A stretch of 64,000 bases of DNA, from NCBI RefSeq assembly GCF_000196015.1, contig NC_007973.1:1860001-1924000 (forward strand), written 5' to 3'. Under the pieces are notes generated by a model, which was given only the letters and a program-made list of their open reading frames with translations, was not told the origin of the DNA and did not search any database. Positions 1-9,092 of the stretch are shown here, piece by piece. The DNA is from Cupriavidus metallidurans CH34. GTDB taxonomy: Bacteria; Pseudomonadota; Gammaproteobacteria; Burkholderiales; Burkholderiaceae. How positions within the stretch are numbered: position 1 is the stretch's first letter; every line of letters begins with the position of its first letter. The position numbers and the translations under genes are program-made.

Positions 1-1214
1 ACGGACAGACCGTGCCCGACACGGCTATCCCGTTCGCCGGCGAGTACGAGGCACTGGTCGGCGCCGCCTCGCCGGAGTTCGAGTTTCCGGAGTTTGACGA
101 GCGCACGAAGGCCGCCACGTTCTATACGACAGGCACCACGGGCGACCCCAAGGGCGTGTGCTACAGCCATCGCGACATCGTGCTGCATACGCTGACCGCG
201 ACGGCCAGCCTGTGCTCGCCGCGCGAAGGCCAGCGTATGCATCGCGAGGATGTGTATATGCCGATCACGCCGATGTTCCATGTGATGGCGTGGGGCATCC
301 CGTATGTTGCGATCACGCTGGGCCTGCGCACGGTCCTGCCGGGCCGCTACGCGCCCGAAATGCTGCTGAAGCTGCGCGCCCAGGAAAAGGTGTCGTTCTC
401 GCACTGCGTGCCGACAATCCTGCAGATGCTGCTGCACGCCGCAGAGGCAGGCGGACAGGACCTGAGCGGCTGGAAGATCATCATCGGCGGTTCGGCGCTG
501 CCACCGTCCTTGTGCGAGGCCGCGCTGGAGCGGGGCATCGACATCTTTGCCGGCTACGGCATGTCCGAAACCGGGCCGATCGTGGCGCTGGCGCAGTTGC
601 CGCCGGGATACCAGCCGGCCAGCCGCGAGGAAGAAGTCCGCCTGCGCTGCTCGACGGGCCGGCCGGTGCCGCTGGCAGACTTCCGCGTCGTGGGGACGGA
701 CATGCGGGAACTGCCGCGCGACGGCCAAAGCCAGGGCGAGATCGTGCTGCGCGCGCCATACCTGACCCGCAGTTACTTCCGCAAGCCGAGTGCGTCGGAA
801 GAACTCTGGGCCGACGGGTACCTGCACACGCAGGACGTCGCGGTCGTGCACGAGAACGGCTTCGTGCAGATCGTGGATCGCCTCAAGGACGTCATCAAGA
901 CCGGTGGCGAGTGGGTCTCGTCGATCGAGATCGAGAACCTGGTCACGCGCGTGCCAGGCGTGCGGGAGTGCGCCGTGATTGGCGTGCCCGACGCGCGCTG
1001 GGGCGAGCGGCCGATGGCCTTCGTGGTGCGGCAACCGGATTCGGAAGTGGGCGCCGAGGACATTCGCGCGGAGCTGATGAACCATGTCTCGGCCCAGCGC
1101 CTGAGCAAGTTCGCGGTACCTGAAGCCGATCGGATCGCCTTTGTGGCCGAGATTCCGAAGACCAGCGTTGGCAAAATTGACAAGAAGCTGCTACGGGGGA
1201 ACAAAGCAGCCTGA
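1..1214 (+). CDS. Acyl-CoA synthetase (AMP-forming), 5' end cut by window edge
   Basis: Adenylate-forming ligase that would activate a carboxylic acid to its CoA thioester in the cytoplasm. The reading frame is open from the first bases, so the N-terminal part lies outside the window; the GTG at 12 is only an internal codon. Visible are the nucleotide-binding loop (YTTGTTGDPKG, about residue 38 counted from that GTG), the GYGMSETGP motif, the hinge region TGGEWVSSIEIENL, and the C-terminal PKTSVGKIDKK loop with the catalytic lysine. The overall look is of the AlkK/medium-chain fatty acyl-CoA synthetase group. A strong terminator follows at once. It probably feeds the acyl-CoA degradation operon downstream; the substrate is unknown. 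Confidence 0.93.
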   Translation, partial: GQTVPDTAIPFAGEYEALVGAASPEFEFPEFDERTKAATFYTTGTTGDPKGVCYSHRDIVLHTLTATASLCSPREGQRMHREDVYMPITPMFHVMAWGIPYVAITLGLRTVLPGRYAPEMLLKLRAQEKVSFSHCVPTILQMLLHAAEAGGQDLSGWKIIIGGSALPPSLCEAALERGIDIFAGYGMSETGPIVALAQLPPGYQPASREEEVRLRCSTGRPVPLADFRVVGTDMRELPRDGQSQGEIVLRAPYLTRSYFRKPSASEELWADGYLHTQDVAVVHENGFVQIVDRLKDVIKTGGEWVSSIEIENLVTRVPGVRECAVIGVPDARWGERPMAFVVRQPDSEVGAEDIRAELMNHVSAQRLSKFAVPEADRIAFVAEIPKTSVGKIDKKLLRGNKAA

Positions 1215-1237
1215 GGGTAGGGCATGGAGTTAGGGAG

Positions 1238-1264
1238 CGCCCCGCACTGCGGGGCGTTTTTTTA
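1238..1264 (+). terminator. Rho-independent terminator after the acyl-CoA synthetase
   Basis: Perfect 8-bp stem CGCCCCGC/GCGGGGCG around a 3-base loop (ACT), followed directly by seven T residues. It lies 24 bases after the stop codon and separates the ligase from the Bug receptor gene. Confidence 0.9.
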
Positions 1265-1428
1265 TTTGGCGACATGCAACCCGTGCATGTAGACGATGAA
1301 ATCGGTGGATATGCGACCGGTATTCTCCAATTCCTGATGGTCGGCGCCGTGGCGGCATTGTCATACTGTGCGGACAACCTCGCAGACTGGACATGACAGA
1401 TCCGGCAGACAAATCAGGAGACACCTTC

Positions 1429-2412
1429 ATGCAACGACGTCGCTTCTTCCGTGTCGCGCTGGCCACCACCGGCCTGGCACTGACGGCTTCCCTTGGCACG
1501 CCGGCGCTGGCCGCCGACGAGTTCCCAACCCGGCCGATCCGGCTCATCGTGCCTTACGGCGCGGGCGGCGTCACCGATCAGGTGACACGTGCGCTTGCCG
1601 ACGCGGCCGGCCGTGAGCTGGGCCAGTCAATCGTGGTGGAGAACAAGCCCGGTGTCAGTGGCACGCTCGGCGCCACGCAGATGGCCACCACCGAACCGGA
1701 CGGCTACACGCTCAGCATGGCGCCCGTGGTGATCTTCCGCCTGCCGCATGTGCAGAAGATGCGCTATGACCCGCTCAAGGACCTGACGTACATCTCCATG
1801 ATCGCGGACTACAACTTCGCGGTAGCCGTGAAGAAGGACGCGAAGTGGCAGACCATGCAGGAGCTGATCGCCGAAGCCAAGGCCAACAAGAAAGGCATCA
1901 GCTATGGCACCACCGGCATCTATGGCAGCCAGCACCTGACCATTTCCGAACTGGCGCGGGTGTCGCAATCGAACTGGACCCACGTCCCGTACAAGGGCGA
2001 CGCCGAGGCGATCACCGCGCTGCTGAGCGGTTCGTCCGATGTGGCGGTGCTATCGAACACGCTGCTGCCCTACGTGCAGGGTGGGCAGATGCGCGTGCTG
2101 GCGACGCTGTCGGAGAAGCGCGCCGCGGACTTCCCCAATGCGCCGACGCTGAAAGAGATCGGCTATCCGGTGTGGTCGAACTCGCCGTTCGGCATCGTCG
2201 GCCCGGCAAACATGAAGCCCGCGGTCGTGAAGCGGCTGGACGAGGCCTTCCGCAATGCGCTGAAGGACCCGAAGTTCCTGAACGTAACCCGCCAGTACGG
2301 CATGGTCAGCAACTACATGAATCCCGAGCAGTACACCGCCTATGCGCAGAAGGCATTCAAGAGCGAGGGCGAGATCATCGCGCGACTGGCCGAGGCGATG
2401 AAGAATCAGTAA
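1429..2412 (+). CDS. Bug-family (TctC-type) periplasmic solute-binding receptor
   Basis: Periplasmic binding protein of the tripartite tricarboxylate transporter receptor family, 327 residues. A signal peptide starts MQRRRFF and ends near LAADEFP. Family hallmarks are present: RPIRLIVPYGAGG after the signal, VENKPGVSG, and THVPYKG in the second half. An in-frame ATG at 1393 exists, but AGGAGA sits about 8 bases before 1429 and the signal peptide begins there, so I chose 1429. No TctA/TctB membrane genes are adjacent, as is common for this expanded family in Burkholderiales. The ligand is probably an acid handled by the neighbouring CoA pathway (inference). Confidence 0.93.
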   Translation: MQRRRFFRVALATTGLALTASLGTPALAADEFPTRPIRLIVPYGAGGVTDQVTRALADAAGRELGQSIVVENKPGVSGTLGATQMATTEPDGYTLSMAPVVIFRLPHVQKMRYDPLKDLTYISMIADYNFAVAVKKDAKWQTMQELIAEAKANKKGISYGTTGIYGSQHLTISELARVSQSNWTHVPYKGDAEAITALLSGSSDVAVLSNTLLPYVQGGQMRVLATLSEKRAADFPNAPTLKEIGYPVWSNSPFGIVGPANMKPAVVKRLDEAFRNALKDPKFLNVTRQYGMVSNYMNPEQYTAYAQKAFKSEGEIIARLAEAMKNQ

Positions 2413-2437
2413 GCGGGAACATTGGCGGCTTCGGGGC

Positions 2438-3196
2438 TTAATCCGCGCCGAATGTCGCCTGCAATAACGCGCCGATCTCGTGACGTCGCGAAACGGGCAT
2501 CCGTGACGCGGCGGACACGACGCTCACTGCCAGGTCGCCCTCCAGCGCCAGTGGCAACAGGTAGCCCACGCCGGCCACCCCGCCGGCACCGGCCAGCACA
2601 TAACCGAGTTTGCGGCTGCGGTCCACGCCGCGCAACAGTGCCAGCAGGCTCAATCCACCTTGCTCGTACTCCGCCCGATGCCGGTTGTAGTGCTTCCGGA
2701 TTTCGTCGTTATCCAGCCTTGCCATCAGCGCCATGCTCGCCGTGCCCTGACCCAGCAGCCGCGACGTGCCAGTCAACAGATCAAAGGTCTTGATGCGATG
2801 CGCGCCTTCCTCGGTGTGCAGGCAATGTCCGTGGTCGCCTAGACGCCCAATCAGGAACACCGCGTCGCCAGTCAAACGCGCCACCGCCTTCATCCGCGTG
2901 ACGATACGGCTATCGGGAGGCGGTCGGTTCATTGCCCGCAGGCCCAACGCCATGGCCGCGCTGCCCAGGTGATAGCGCTTGCCGGCCGGTTCGCGCTCAG
3001 CGTATCCCGCCGTCTCAAGGAAACGGATCATGCGATGCGCGGTAGTGCGATCGATATTCGCCAGCGTGGCAAGCTCGGGCAGGGTCAATCCCGGGTCGTG
3101 GTGTGTGCCCAGCAGGTGCAGCAGCGCAAAGGCGCGTGCCAGGCTTTGCACACCGGGTTGGGGGAGGGGGGCATCCGCTTTGGCGCTCGAGGGCAT
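2438..3196 (-). CDS. IclR-family transcriptional regulator
   Basis: Cytoplasmic regulator of 252 residues. The N-terminal winged HTH reads SLARAFALLHLLG...LTLPELATLANIDRTTAHRMIRFLE, followed by the IclR effector-binding domain (YHLGSAAMALG..., ending in a block with RMPVSRRHEIGALLQ). The frame stays open upstream to 3433, but that part runs past the divergent promoter, and the HTH would normally begin about 15 residues from the start, so ATG 3196 is preferred even though no good ribosome site is seen. It is divergent from the carboxylase operon with a palindrome between them, so it is the likely regulator of that operon. Confidence 0.9.
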   Translation of the reverse strand: MPSSAKADAPLPQPGVQSLARAFALLHLLGTHHDPGLTLPELATLANIDRTTAHRMIRFLETAGYAEREPAGKRYHLGSAAMALGLRAMNRPPPDSRIVTRMKAVARLTGDAVFLIGRLGDHGHCLHTEEGAHRIKTFDLLTGTSRLLGQGTASMALMARLDNDEIRKHYNRHRAEYEQGGLSLLALLRGVDRSRKLGYVLAGAGGVAGVGYLLPLALEGDLAVSVVSAASRMPVSRRHEIGALLQATFGAD

Positions 3197-3242
3197 AAGG
3201 AAACCAGCAGGGCGAGAGTAGGTTGCAGGGTTAATACCTAAG

Positions 3243-3261
3243 TTGTGCACATTATGCACAA
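3243..3261. promoter_or_regulatory. Palindromic operator candidate between IclR gene and carboxylase operon
   Basis: Perfect inverted repeat TTGTGCA-N5-TGCACAA, centred between the two divergent starts (3196 and 3369). Its size and symmetry suit a dimeric IclR-type repressor. That IclR binds it is inference from position. Confidence 0.6.
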
Positions 3262-3368
3262 GGACGCCCGTTGTGGTTGTCCAGCGGTGAAGGGTGGATT
3301 GCAATGGATTCACTTCGTACAACCCGTCACGCCAACACGCGCCATCGGACGCCAGCCGGTCTCCCACC

Positions 3369-4988
3369 ATGATCACCATCGATACCCGGATTGATTCCAC
3401 CTCGGATACCTTTGCCACGCAGCGTGCTGGCATGCAGGCGCTGACAGACCGGCTGCGCGCGCTGGAACAGCGAGCCGTCGACGCCTCGTCGCGTGCTCGC
3501 TCAAGCTTTCAGAAACGCGGGGCGCTGCTGCCGCGCGAGCGAGTTGCCTGTCTGCTCGACCCCGGCGCGCCATTCCTGCCGCTGGCCACGCTTGCGGGAT
3601 ATGGGCTGGACGATCCGAATCCCGATACGTCGATTCCCGGCGGCTCGCTGGTGGCTGGAATCGGCTTTGTGTGCGGCGTGCGCTGCATGGTGCTGGCCAC
3701 GGATTCAGGCATCGACGCCGGCGCCATGACCGAGGCCGGCAACCTGAAGCTGATGCGCTGTCAGGACATCGCGCTGGAGAACCGGTTGCCGCTGATCCAT
3801 CTCGTGGAGTCGGCCGGCGCAAACCTGCGCAAGTACAGGGTCGAAAAATTCGTGCGAGGCGGCACGATCTTCTACAACCTGGCGCGGCTCTCGGCAGCGG
3901 GGCTACCGGTCATTACGGTGGTCCACGGCTCGTCCACGGCCGGCGGGGCGTACATGCCGGGCCTGTCCGATTACGTCGTGATGGTCCGCAAGCGTGCCCG
4001 CGCCTTCCTGGCCGGCCCGCCACTGCTCAAAGCCGCCACCGGCGAGATTGCCACCGACGAAGAACTGGGTGGCGCGGATCTACACGCCACCGTCAGCGGT
4101 CTGGCCGAGTATCTGGCCGAGGACGACGAGCACGCCATTGCCACGGCACGGGACATCGTCGCCAGCCTTGACTGGCCCCGTGTGGATCAGACGCCGCCAC
4201 GGCCGGCACGGGCGCCGAAGCTCCCCGCGGCCGAGCTCGAAGGTGTCATGACCCTGGATCACAAGCGTCCGGTCGATATGCGCGAGGTTATCGCCAGGCT
4301 GGTGGATGACTCCGCCTGGCTGCCGTTCAAGCCCGACTACGGACCGGGCACCGTCTGCGGTCATGCCCGCATCGAAGGCCATGCCGTCGGCTTTATCGCC
4401 AACAATGGCCCGATCGATCCGGCTGGCGCCACCAAGGCCGCGCAGTTTATTCAGGCCTGCAACCAGTCCGGCACACCGATCGTGTTTCTGCAGAACACCA
4501 CGGGCTTCATCGTCGGCAAGGCATCGGAGGAGGCCGGCATGATCAAGCACGGCTCGAAGATGATTCAGGCGCTCTCCAACTCCACCGTCCCACATGTCAC
4601 GCTGTACTGCGGCGCGAGCTTCGGCGCCGGCAATTTCGGCATGTGCGGCCGTGGCTTCCATCCGCGCTTCTGCTTCTCGTGGCCCAACGCGCGAACGGCC
4701 GTCATGGGCGGAGAGCAGGCTGCGATGACACTCGAAATCGTGGCCCGCCAGCAGGCCGCGCGCAAGGGCGTGCCCGTGGACGAGGCGGCGCTGGCCGCGC
4801 AGACCGCCGAGATCGTCGCCAACTTCGAGCGTCAGGGCAGCGCGTTCGTCACCAGCGGGTTGCTGCTGGACGATGGTGTGATCGACCCACGCGACACGCG
4901 CGCGGTGCTGGCCTTTGTGCTGGCCACAGCGCGAGAAGCCGCCGCCCGCACGCCCCGCGCGATGCAGTTCGGCGTTGCGCGTTTCTGA
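3369..4988 (+). CDS. Acyl-CoA carboxylase, carboxyltransferase (beta) subunit
   Basis: Carboxyltransferase subunit of a biotin-dependent acyl-CoA carboxylase, 539 residues, the usual size for methylcrotonyl- or geranyl-CoA carboxylase beta. Both crotonase-fold halves are present: LIHLVESAGANL and STAGGAYMPG in the N half, and FLQNTTGFIVG, GASFGAGNFGMCGRGF and WPNARTAVMGGEQAA in the C half. ATG 3369 opens a normal N-terminus; the frame extends to 3294. It is the first gene of the operon and works with the alpha subunit three genes later. The block GSSTAGGAYMPGLSD departs from the GSCTAGGAYVPAMSD form I associate with methylcrotonyl enzymes, so the substrate is left open. Confidence 0.92.
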   Translation: MITIDTRIDSTSDTFATQRAGMQALTDRLRALEQRAVDASSRARSSFQKRGALLPRERVACLLDPGAPFLPLATLAGYGLDDPNPDTSIPGGSLVAGIGFVCGVRCMVLATDSGIDAGAMTEAGNLKLMRCQDIALENRLPLIHLVESAGANLRKYRVEKFVRGGTIFYNLARLSAAGLPVITVVHGSSTAGGAYMPGLSDYVVMVRKRARAFLAGPPLLKAATGEIATDEELGGADLHATVSGLAEYLAEDDEHAIATARDIVASLDWPRVDQTPPRPARAPKLPAAELEGVMTLDHKRPVDMREVIARLVDDSAWLPFKPDYGPGTVCGHARIEGHAVGFIANNGPIDPAGATKAAQFIQACNQSGTPIVFLQNTTGFIVGKASEEAGMIKHGSKMIQALSNSTVPHVTLYCGASFGAGNFGMCGRGFHPRFCFSWPNARTAVMGGEQAAMTLEIVARQQAARKGVPVDEAALAAQTAEIVANFERQGSAFVTSGLLLDDGVIDPRDTRAVLAFVLATAREAAARTPRAMQFGVARF

Positions 4989-5057
4989 CGCTTCCGACGC
5001 TTCCAACGCTTTCGCGCCTCATCAGATCTGAACAAACAAGGTACCCCGGAGACACAG

Positions 5058-6224
5058 ATGCTTTATACCCAGGACCACCGCAGCATCATGGACAGTATTC
5101 GCCGGTTCGTCGCGGCCGAGATCGACCCGTTCGTCGACGAATGGGAAGCAGCGGAGACGTTTCCCGCCCACGCGCTATTCCGGAAGATGGGCGAGCTTGG
5201 ATTCCTTGGCATCACCAAGCCCGTGGAATACGGTGGGCTGGGTCTGGATTTCTCGTACGCCGTCGCCGCCGCCGAAGCCCTGGGCCATGCGCGCGCACAA
5301 GGTGTTGGGATGGGTATCGGCGTGCAAACCGACATGGCCACGCCTGCATTGGCGGCATTCGGCACTGACGCGCTCAAGCGTGAATTCCTGGCACCAGCCA
5401 TCGCCGGCGAGATGGTTGTCTCCATCGGCGTGTCGGAAGTCGGAGCGGGCTCCGACGTCGCGTCGCTGAAGACACGCGCACGTCGCGACGGCGACGATTA
5501 CGTGATCAGCGGCTCCAAGATGTGGATCACCAACGGCACGCAGGCCGACTGGATCTGCCTGCTTTGCAACACGTCGGACGGGCCGGTCCACAAGAACAAG
5601 TCGCTGATCATCGTGCCGTTGAGGGAAAACGGCCGACTCGTGCGTGGCGTGGAAGTGCAGAAGATCCGCAAGATGGGCATGTGGTGCTCGGACACCGCCC
5701 AGATCTTCTTCGATGACGTACGCGTGCCGGCGCGCAACCGTATTGGCGATGAGGGCATGGGGTTCATCTATCAGATGAAACAATTCCAGGAGGAGCGCCT
5801 GAACGGCGCGGCCCGTCGGCTGGCGTGCAGTGCGCTGATCGAGGAGACCGCCGACTACCTCCGCCAGCGCGTGGCGTTCGGCAAGCCACTGCTCGACAAC
5901 CAGTACATCCAGTTCAAGCTCGCCGAACTGAAGACCGAACTCGAATCGCTGCGCGCGCTGGTTCACGTGGCGACGCGAGCCTATATCCAGGGCGAGGATG
6001 TGGTGGAACTGGCGTCGATGGCCAAGCTGAAGGCAGGCCGCCTGTCGCGCGAAATAGCCGACTGGTGCATCCAGTTCCAGGGCGGCATGGGTTACACGTG
6101 GGACAACCACGCCAATCGCGCCTATCGGGATTTCCGGCTTGGATCGATCGGTGGTGGCGCCGACGAGGTGATGCTGCAAGTTATCGCCAAGCAGATGGGG
6201 CTGATGTCCCGCCACGACCGCTGA
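5058..6224 (+). CDS. Acyl-CoA dehydrogenase (isovaleryl/citronellyl-CoA dehydrogenase type)
   Basis: FAD-dependent alpha,beta-dehydrogenase of acyl-CoA, 388 residues. Standard features: VSEVGAGSDVASL and GSKMWITNG in the middle beta domain, RVAFGKPL and GGMGYTWDN in the C-terminal helical domain. Where medium-chain enzymes have the catalytic Glu (YEGTSE) this protein reads IGGGADE, while a Glu is available in FQEERL near residue 245. This suggests the alternative base position used by isovaleryl- and long-chain-type enzymes (inference). GGAGA lies 8 bases before the ATG. It sits 69 bases after the carboxylase beta gene. Confidence 0.92.
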   Translation: MLYTQDHRSIMDSIRRFVAAEIDPFVDEWEAAETFPAHALFRKMGELGFLGITKPVEYGGLGLDFSYAVAAAEALGHARAQGVGMGIGVQTDMATPALAAFGTDALKREFLAPAIAGEMVVSIGVSEVGAGSDVASLKTRARRDGDDYVISGSKMWITNGTQADWICLLCNTSDGPVHKNKSLIIVPLRENGRLVRGVEVQKIRKMGMWCSDTAQIFFDDVRVPARNRIGDEGMGFIYQMKQFQEERLNGAARRLACSALIEETADYLRQRVAFGKPLLDNQYIQFKLAELKTELESLRALVHVATRAYIQGEDVVELASMAKLKAGRLSREIADWCIQFQGGMGYTWDNHANRAYRDFRLGSIGGGADEVMLQVIAKQMGLMSRHDR

Positions 6225-6232
6225 GACGAGCC

Positions 6233-7066
6233 ATGACCAACCCAGTCATCGTACGTTGCGTGGAGGGCGTGTTGTTCGCCACGCTCAACATCCCGGCCAC
6301 GCGCAATGCGCTCGCTCCGGAAGTGGTCGCCGTGCTGACGGACATCGTGGCGCAGGCTGAAGCCGACGTCGGCATCCGCGCGCTGGTGCTACGCGGTGCG
6401 GGTGGAACCTTCAGCGCGGGAGGCAACGTCGGCAATTTCCAGGCGCGGCTTGACGCCGATGTTGGCCACGAAGACCCGGTTGCCGCGCGCAACCGCCAGT
6501 TCGGTCATTTCATGACACGGCTGGCGACACTCCCGATACCCGTGATCGCGGCCGTGGACGGGCCGGCGATGGGCGGCGGCATGGGCATGGCATGTGCCGC
6601 AGACGTTGTGCTCGCAACGCGCGCGGCGCGGTTCGCCTTGTCGGAAACCTCGCTGGGCATCATTCCCGCACAGATCGCACCGTTCGTCGTCGGCCGTCTC
6701 GGCGCCGCGCTGACACGGCGCCTGGGCCTGACCGGCGAGCGTCTGGACGGCGTGGCGGCAGAGGCAGTCGGGCTCGTGGACCAGTTGGCCGATGACGCCG
6801 CCGGACTGGACGAACTGATTGCCGAGTGGCTGACCCGCATTGGCCGCTGCGGGCCACACGCCAACCGACAGTTCAAGGCATTGGTCGCCAGATGTGGCCA
6901 GACGCCGGTGGACAGCCTGCTTGATGACGCATCGCATCAGTTTGCCCAGTGCATGCGCACCGAAGGCACAGAAGGCATCGCGGCCTTCCGCGAAAAGCGC
7001 GAAGCGCGCTGGGTCACGCGATTTGATGCCGGCATCGTATGCGCCGCGCAATCGACAGACGCCTGA
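6233..7066 (+). CDS. Enoyl-CoA hydratase/isomerase family protein
   Basis: Crotonase-fold enzyme of 277 residues. The oxyanion-hole region GGTFSAGGNVGNF and the DGPAMGGGMGMA helix are present, and SETSLGIIP supplies a Glu in the usual second acidic position. It starts 8 bases after the dehydrogenase stop. The open frame extends far upstream into the dehydrogenase gene, but ATG 6233 gives the normal crotonase N-terminus (MTNPVIVRCVEGVLFATLN). By order it matches AtuE or LiuC: it would hydrate the product of the carboxylase. Confidence 0.9.
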   Translation: MTNPVIVRCVEGVLFATLNIPATRNALAPEVVAVLTDIVAQAEADVGIRALVLRGAGGTFSAGGNVGNFQARLDADVGHEDPVAARNRQFGHFMTRLATLPIPVIAAVDGPAMGGGMGMACAADVVLATRAARFALSETSLGIIPAQIAPFVVGRLGAALTRRLGLTGERLDGVAAEAVGLVDQLADDAAGLDELIAEWLTRIGRCGPHANRQFKALVARCGQTPVDSLLDDASHQFAQCMRTEGTEGIAAFREKREARWVTRFDAGIVCAAQSTDA

Positions 7067-7094
7067 ACGCGAGAAACTTTCCAGAGAGCATTCC

Positions 7095-9092
7095 ATGTCA
7101 GCTTCCTGCCGACCCTTCCATACCGTGCTCGTGGCCAACCGGGGCGAGATCGCCATCCGCATCATGCGGACGGCCCGCCGACTTGGGCTTGGCACCGTTG
7201 CCGTCTACTCCGAGGCCGACCGCCACAGCCCGCACGTGGCCAGCGCGGATCGGGCCGTGTGCATCGGTGCTGCCGCGCCGCGTGAGTCCTACCTCAACAT
7301 TGCAGCCATCATCGCTGCCGCGCGAAACGCTGGTGCCGATGCCGTCCATCCGGGCTATGGCTTCCTGGCCGAGAACGCCGAGTTCGCCGATGCTGTGACC
7401 GACGCCGGGCTGGTCTTCGTCGGTCCGCCGGCCAGCGCCATCCGTGCCATGGGCAACAAGGCCGAGGCCAAGCGCCTGATGCTGGCCGCGGACATGCCGT
7501 GCGTGCCCGGCTATCAGGGCGAGGCGCAGGACGACAAGACCTTGCTGGCAGAAGCCGGGCGCATCGGCTTTCCGCTCATGGTCAAAGCTGCAGCAGGCGG
7601 CGGCGGACGCGGCATGCGATTGGTGCCCGATGCCGCTGCATTGCCCGCGGCGCTCGCCAGTGCGCGGTCGGAAGCCGCGACGGCGTTCGGCAACGACGAA
7701 CTGATCCTGGAACGCGCGGTCATCCAACCACGCCACGTCGAGATTCAGGTCTTTGCCGACGCGCATGGCAATGTGATCCACCTTGGAGAGCGCGATTGCT
7801 CGGTGCAGCGCCGCCACCAGAAGGTGATCGAGGAAGCCCCATCGCCGGCGGTATCGCCCGCGCTGCGCGGCAGGATGGGCGAGGCAGCCGTGCGGGCGGC
7901 ACGGGCCATTGGCTACGTGGGAGCCGGCACGATGGAGTTTCTGCTCGATGCCGACGCCAACTTCTACTTTATGGAGATGAACACCCGGTTGCAGGTGGAA
8001 CACGCCGTGACCGAGGCTATCACCGGGTTCGACCTCGTGGCATGGCAACTGCAAGTTGCCGCGGGCGAAACGCTGCCAGCGACGCAGGATCAGGTGACGT
8101 TCGACGGCCACGCGATCGAAGTGCGCCTGACGGCCGAGGACGTGCCTGCAGGATTTCTTCCCCAGGGCGGTCCGGTGCTGCGCTGGCGCGCCCCGGAGTC
8201 GGGCCACGACGTGCGTGTCGACCATGCGCTGGAAACCGGGGGCACTATCCCCACGCACTATGACTCGATGATCGCCAAGCTCGTGGCCCATGGGCGCACA
8301 CGCGAGGAAGCGCGTCAGAAGCTGTTGCGAGCGGTGCAGGACTGCGTGCTGCTCGGCGTGCCATCGAACCAGCCGTTCCTGGCGTCGTGCCTTGCCAGTG
8401 CGGCGTTCGCTGGCAATGACGTGCACACGGGCTTCGTCGACGCGCATATGCAGGCGTCGTTGCAACCCACCGAACCATCCAGTCATGTGGTTGCCATTGC
8501 CGCACTGACGGCATCTGGTCAGTTGTCGCGGAGCGAGCCCGTCGCGCTATTGCGAATGACAACGTCGGTGAGACTGCACGCGGAAGGAAGACCGTGGGAC
8601 TCGGCAGTGCAGGCGACAGAAGAAGGCTGGCGCGTTACCGTCAGCGCGCGCGGAGAGACGGGCGCGCAGCCAGTCCACGTGCGGATGCTCCGCGACCATG
8701 CGGCTGACGGGGCGGCATGGATCGAGTGCGACGGTATGGCTCGGCCTGTTCTCCATGCTGACGACGATCTGGCAATACATCTGTTTGCCGACGGTCGGGC
8801 CTGGCGCTTCACCCGACACGACCCGCGCCGTCGAAATACGGAAGGGGAGTCATCAGGCGCGCTCACCGCGCCGCTGACGGCCCGGATCGTGGCCGTCAAC
8901 GTGGCGGAAGGTGATCGTGTGGAGGCGGGCCAGTCGCTGGTTGTGCTGGAAGCGATGAAAATGGAACACACGCTCGTCGCCCCGTTCGCCGGCGTCGTCT
9001 CGGAATTGTCGGCACGCGCTGGCGGACAGGCCAGCGCCGGCACCCTGCTGGTGCGCGTGGTTGCTGAGGAAGCAGGGGAGGGCAAGGCATGA
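7095..9092 (+). CDS. Acyl-CoA carboxylase, biotin carboxylase/biotin carrier (alpha) subunit
   Basis: Alpha subunit of 665 residues. The biotin carboxylase N domain (VLVANRGEIAIRI), the ATP-grasp Gly loop (KAAAGGGGRGM) and EMNTRLQVEHAVTE are in the first 450 residues. A linker domain follows, and the C-terminal biotinyl domain carries VLEAMKMEH with the acceptor lysine at residue 622. Partner of the beta subunit encoded at 3369-4988. The frame is open back to 6840, but ATG 7095 opens directly into the family N-terminus. The following gene overlaps it by 4 bases (ATGA), so translation is probably coupled. Size and architecture fit methylcrotonyl- or geranyl-CoA carboxylase alpha. Confidence 0.94.
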   Translation: MSASCRPFHTVLVANRGEIAIRIMRTARRLGLGTVAVYSEADRHSPHVASADRAVCIGAAAPRESYLNIAAIIAAARNAGADAVHPGYGFLAENAEFADAVTDAGLVFVGPPASAIRAMGNKAEAKRLMLAADMPCVPGYQGEAQDDKTLLAEAGRIGFPLMVKAAAGGGGRGMRLVPDAAALPAALASARSEAATAFGNDELILERAVIQPRHVEIQVFADAHGNVIHLGERDCSVQRRHQKVIEEAPSPAVSPALRGRMGEAAVRAARAIGYVGAGTMEFLLDADANFYFMEMNTRLQVEHAVTEAITGFDLVAWQLQVAAGETLPATQDQVTFDGHAIEVRLTAEDVPAGFLPQGGPVLRWRAPESGHDVRVDHALETGGTIPTHYDSMIAKLVAHGRTREEARQKLLRAVQDCVLLGVPSNQPFLASCLASAAFAGNDVHTGFVDAHMQASLQPTEPSSHVVAIAALTASGQLSRSEPVALLRMTTSVRLHAEGRPWDSAVQATEEGWRVTVSARGETGAQPVHVRMLRDHAADGAAWIECDGMARPVLHADDDLAIHLFADGRAWRFTRHDPRRRNTEGESSGALTAPLTARIVAVNVAEGDRVEAGQSLVVLEAMKMEHTLVAPFAGVVSELSARAGGQASAGTLLVRVVAEEAGEGKA

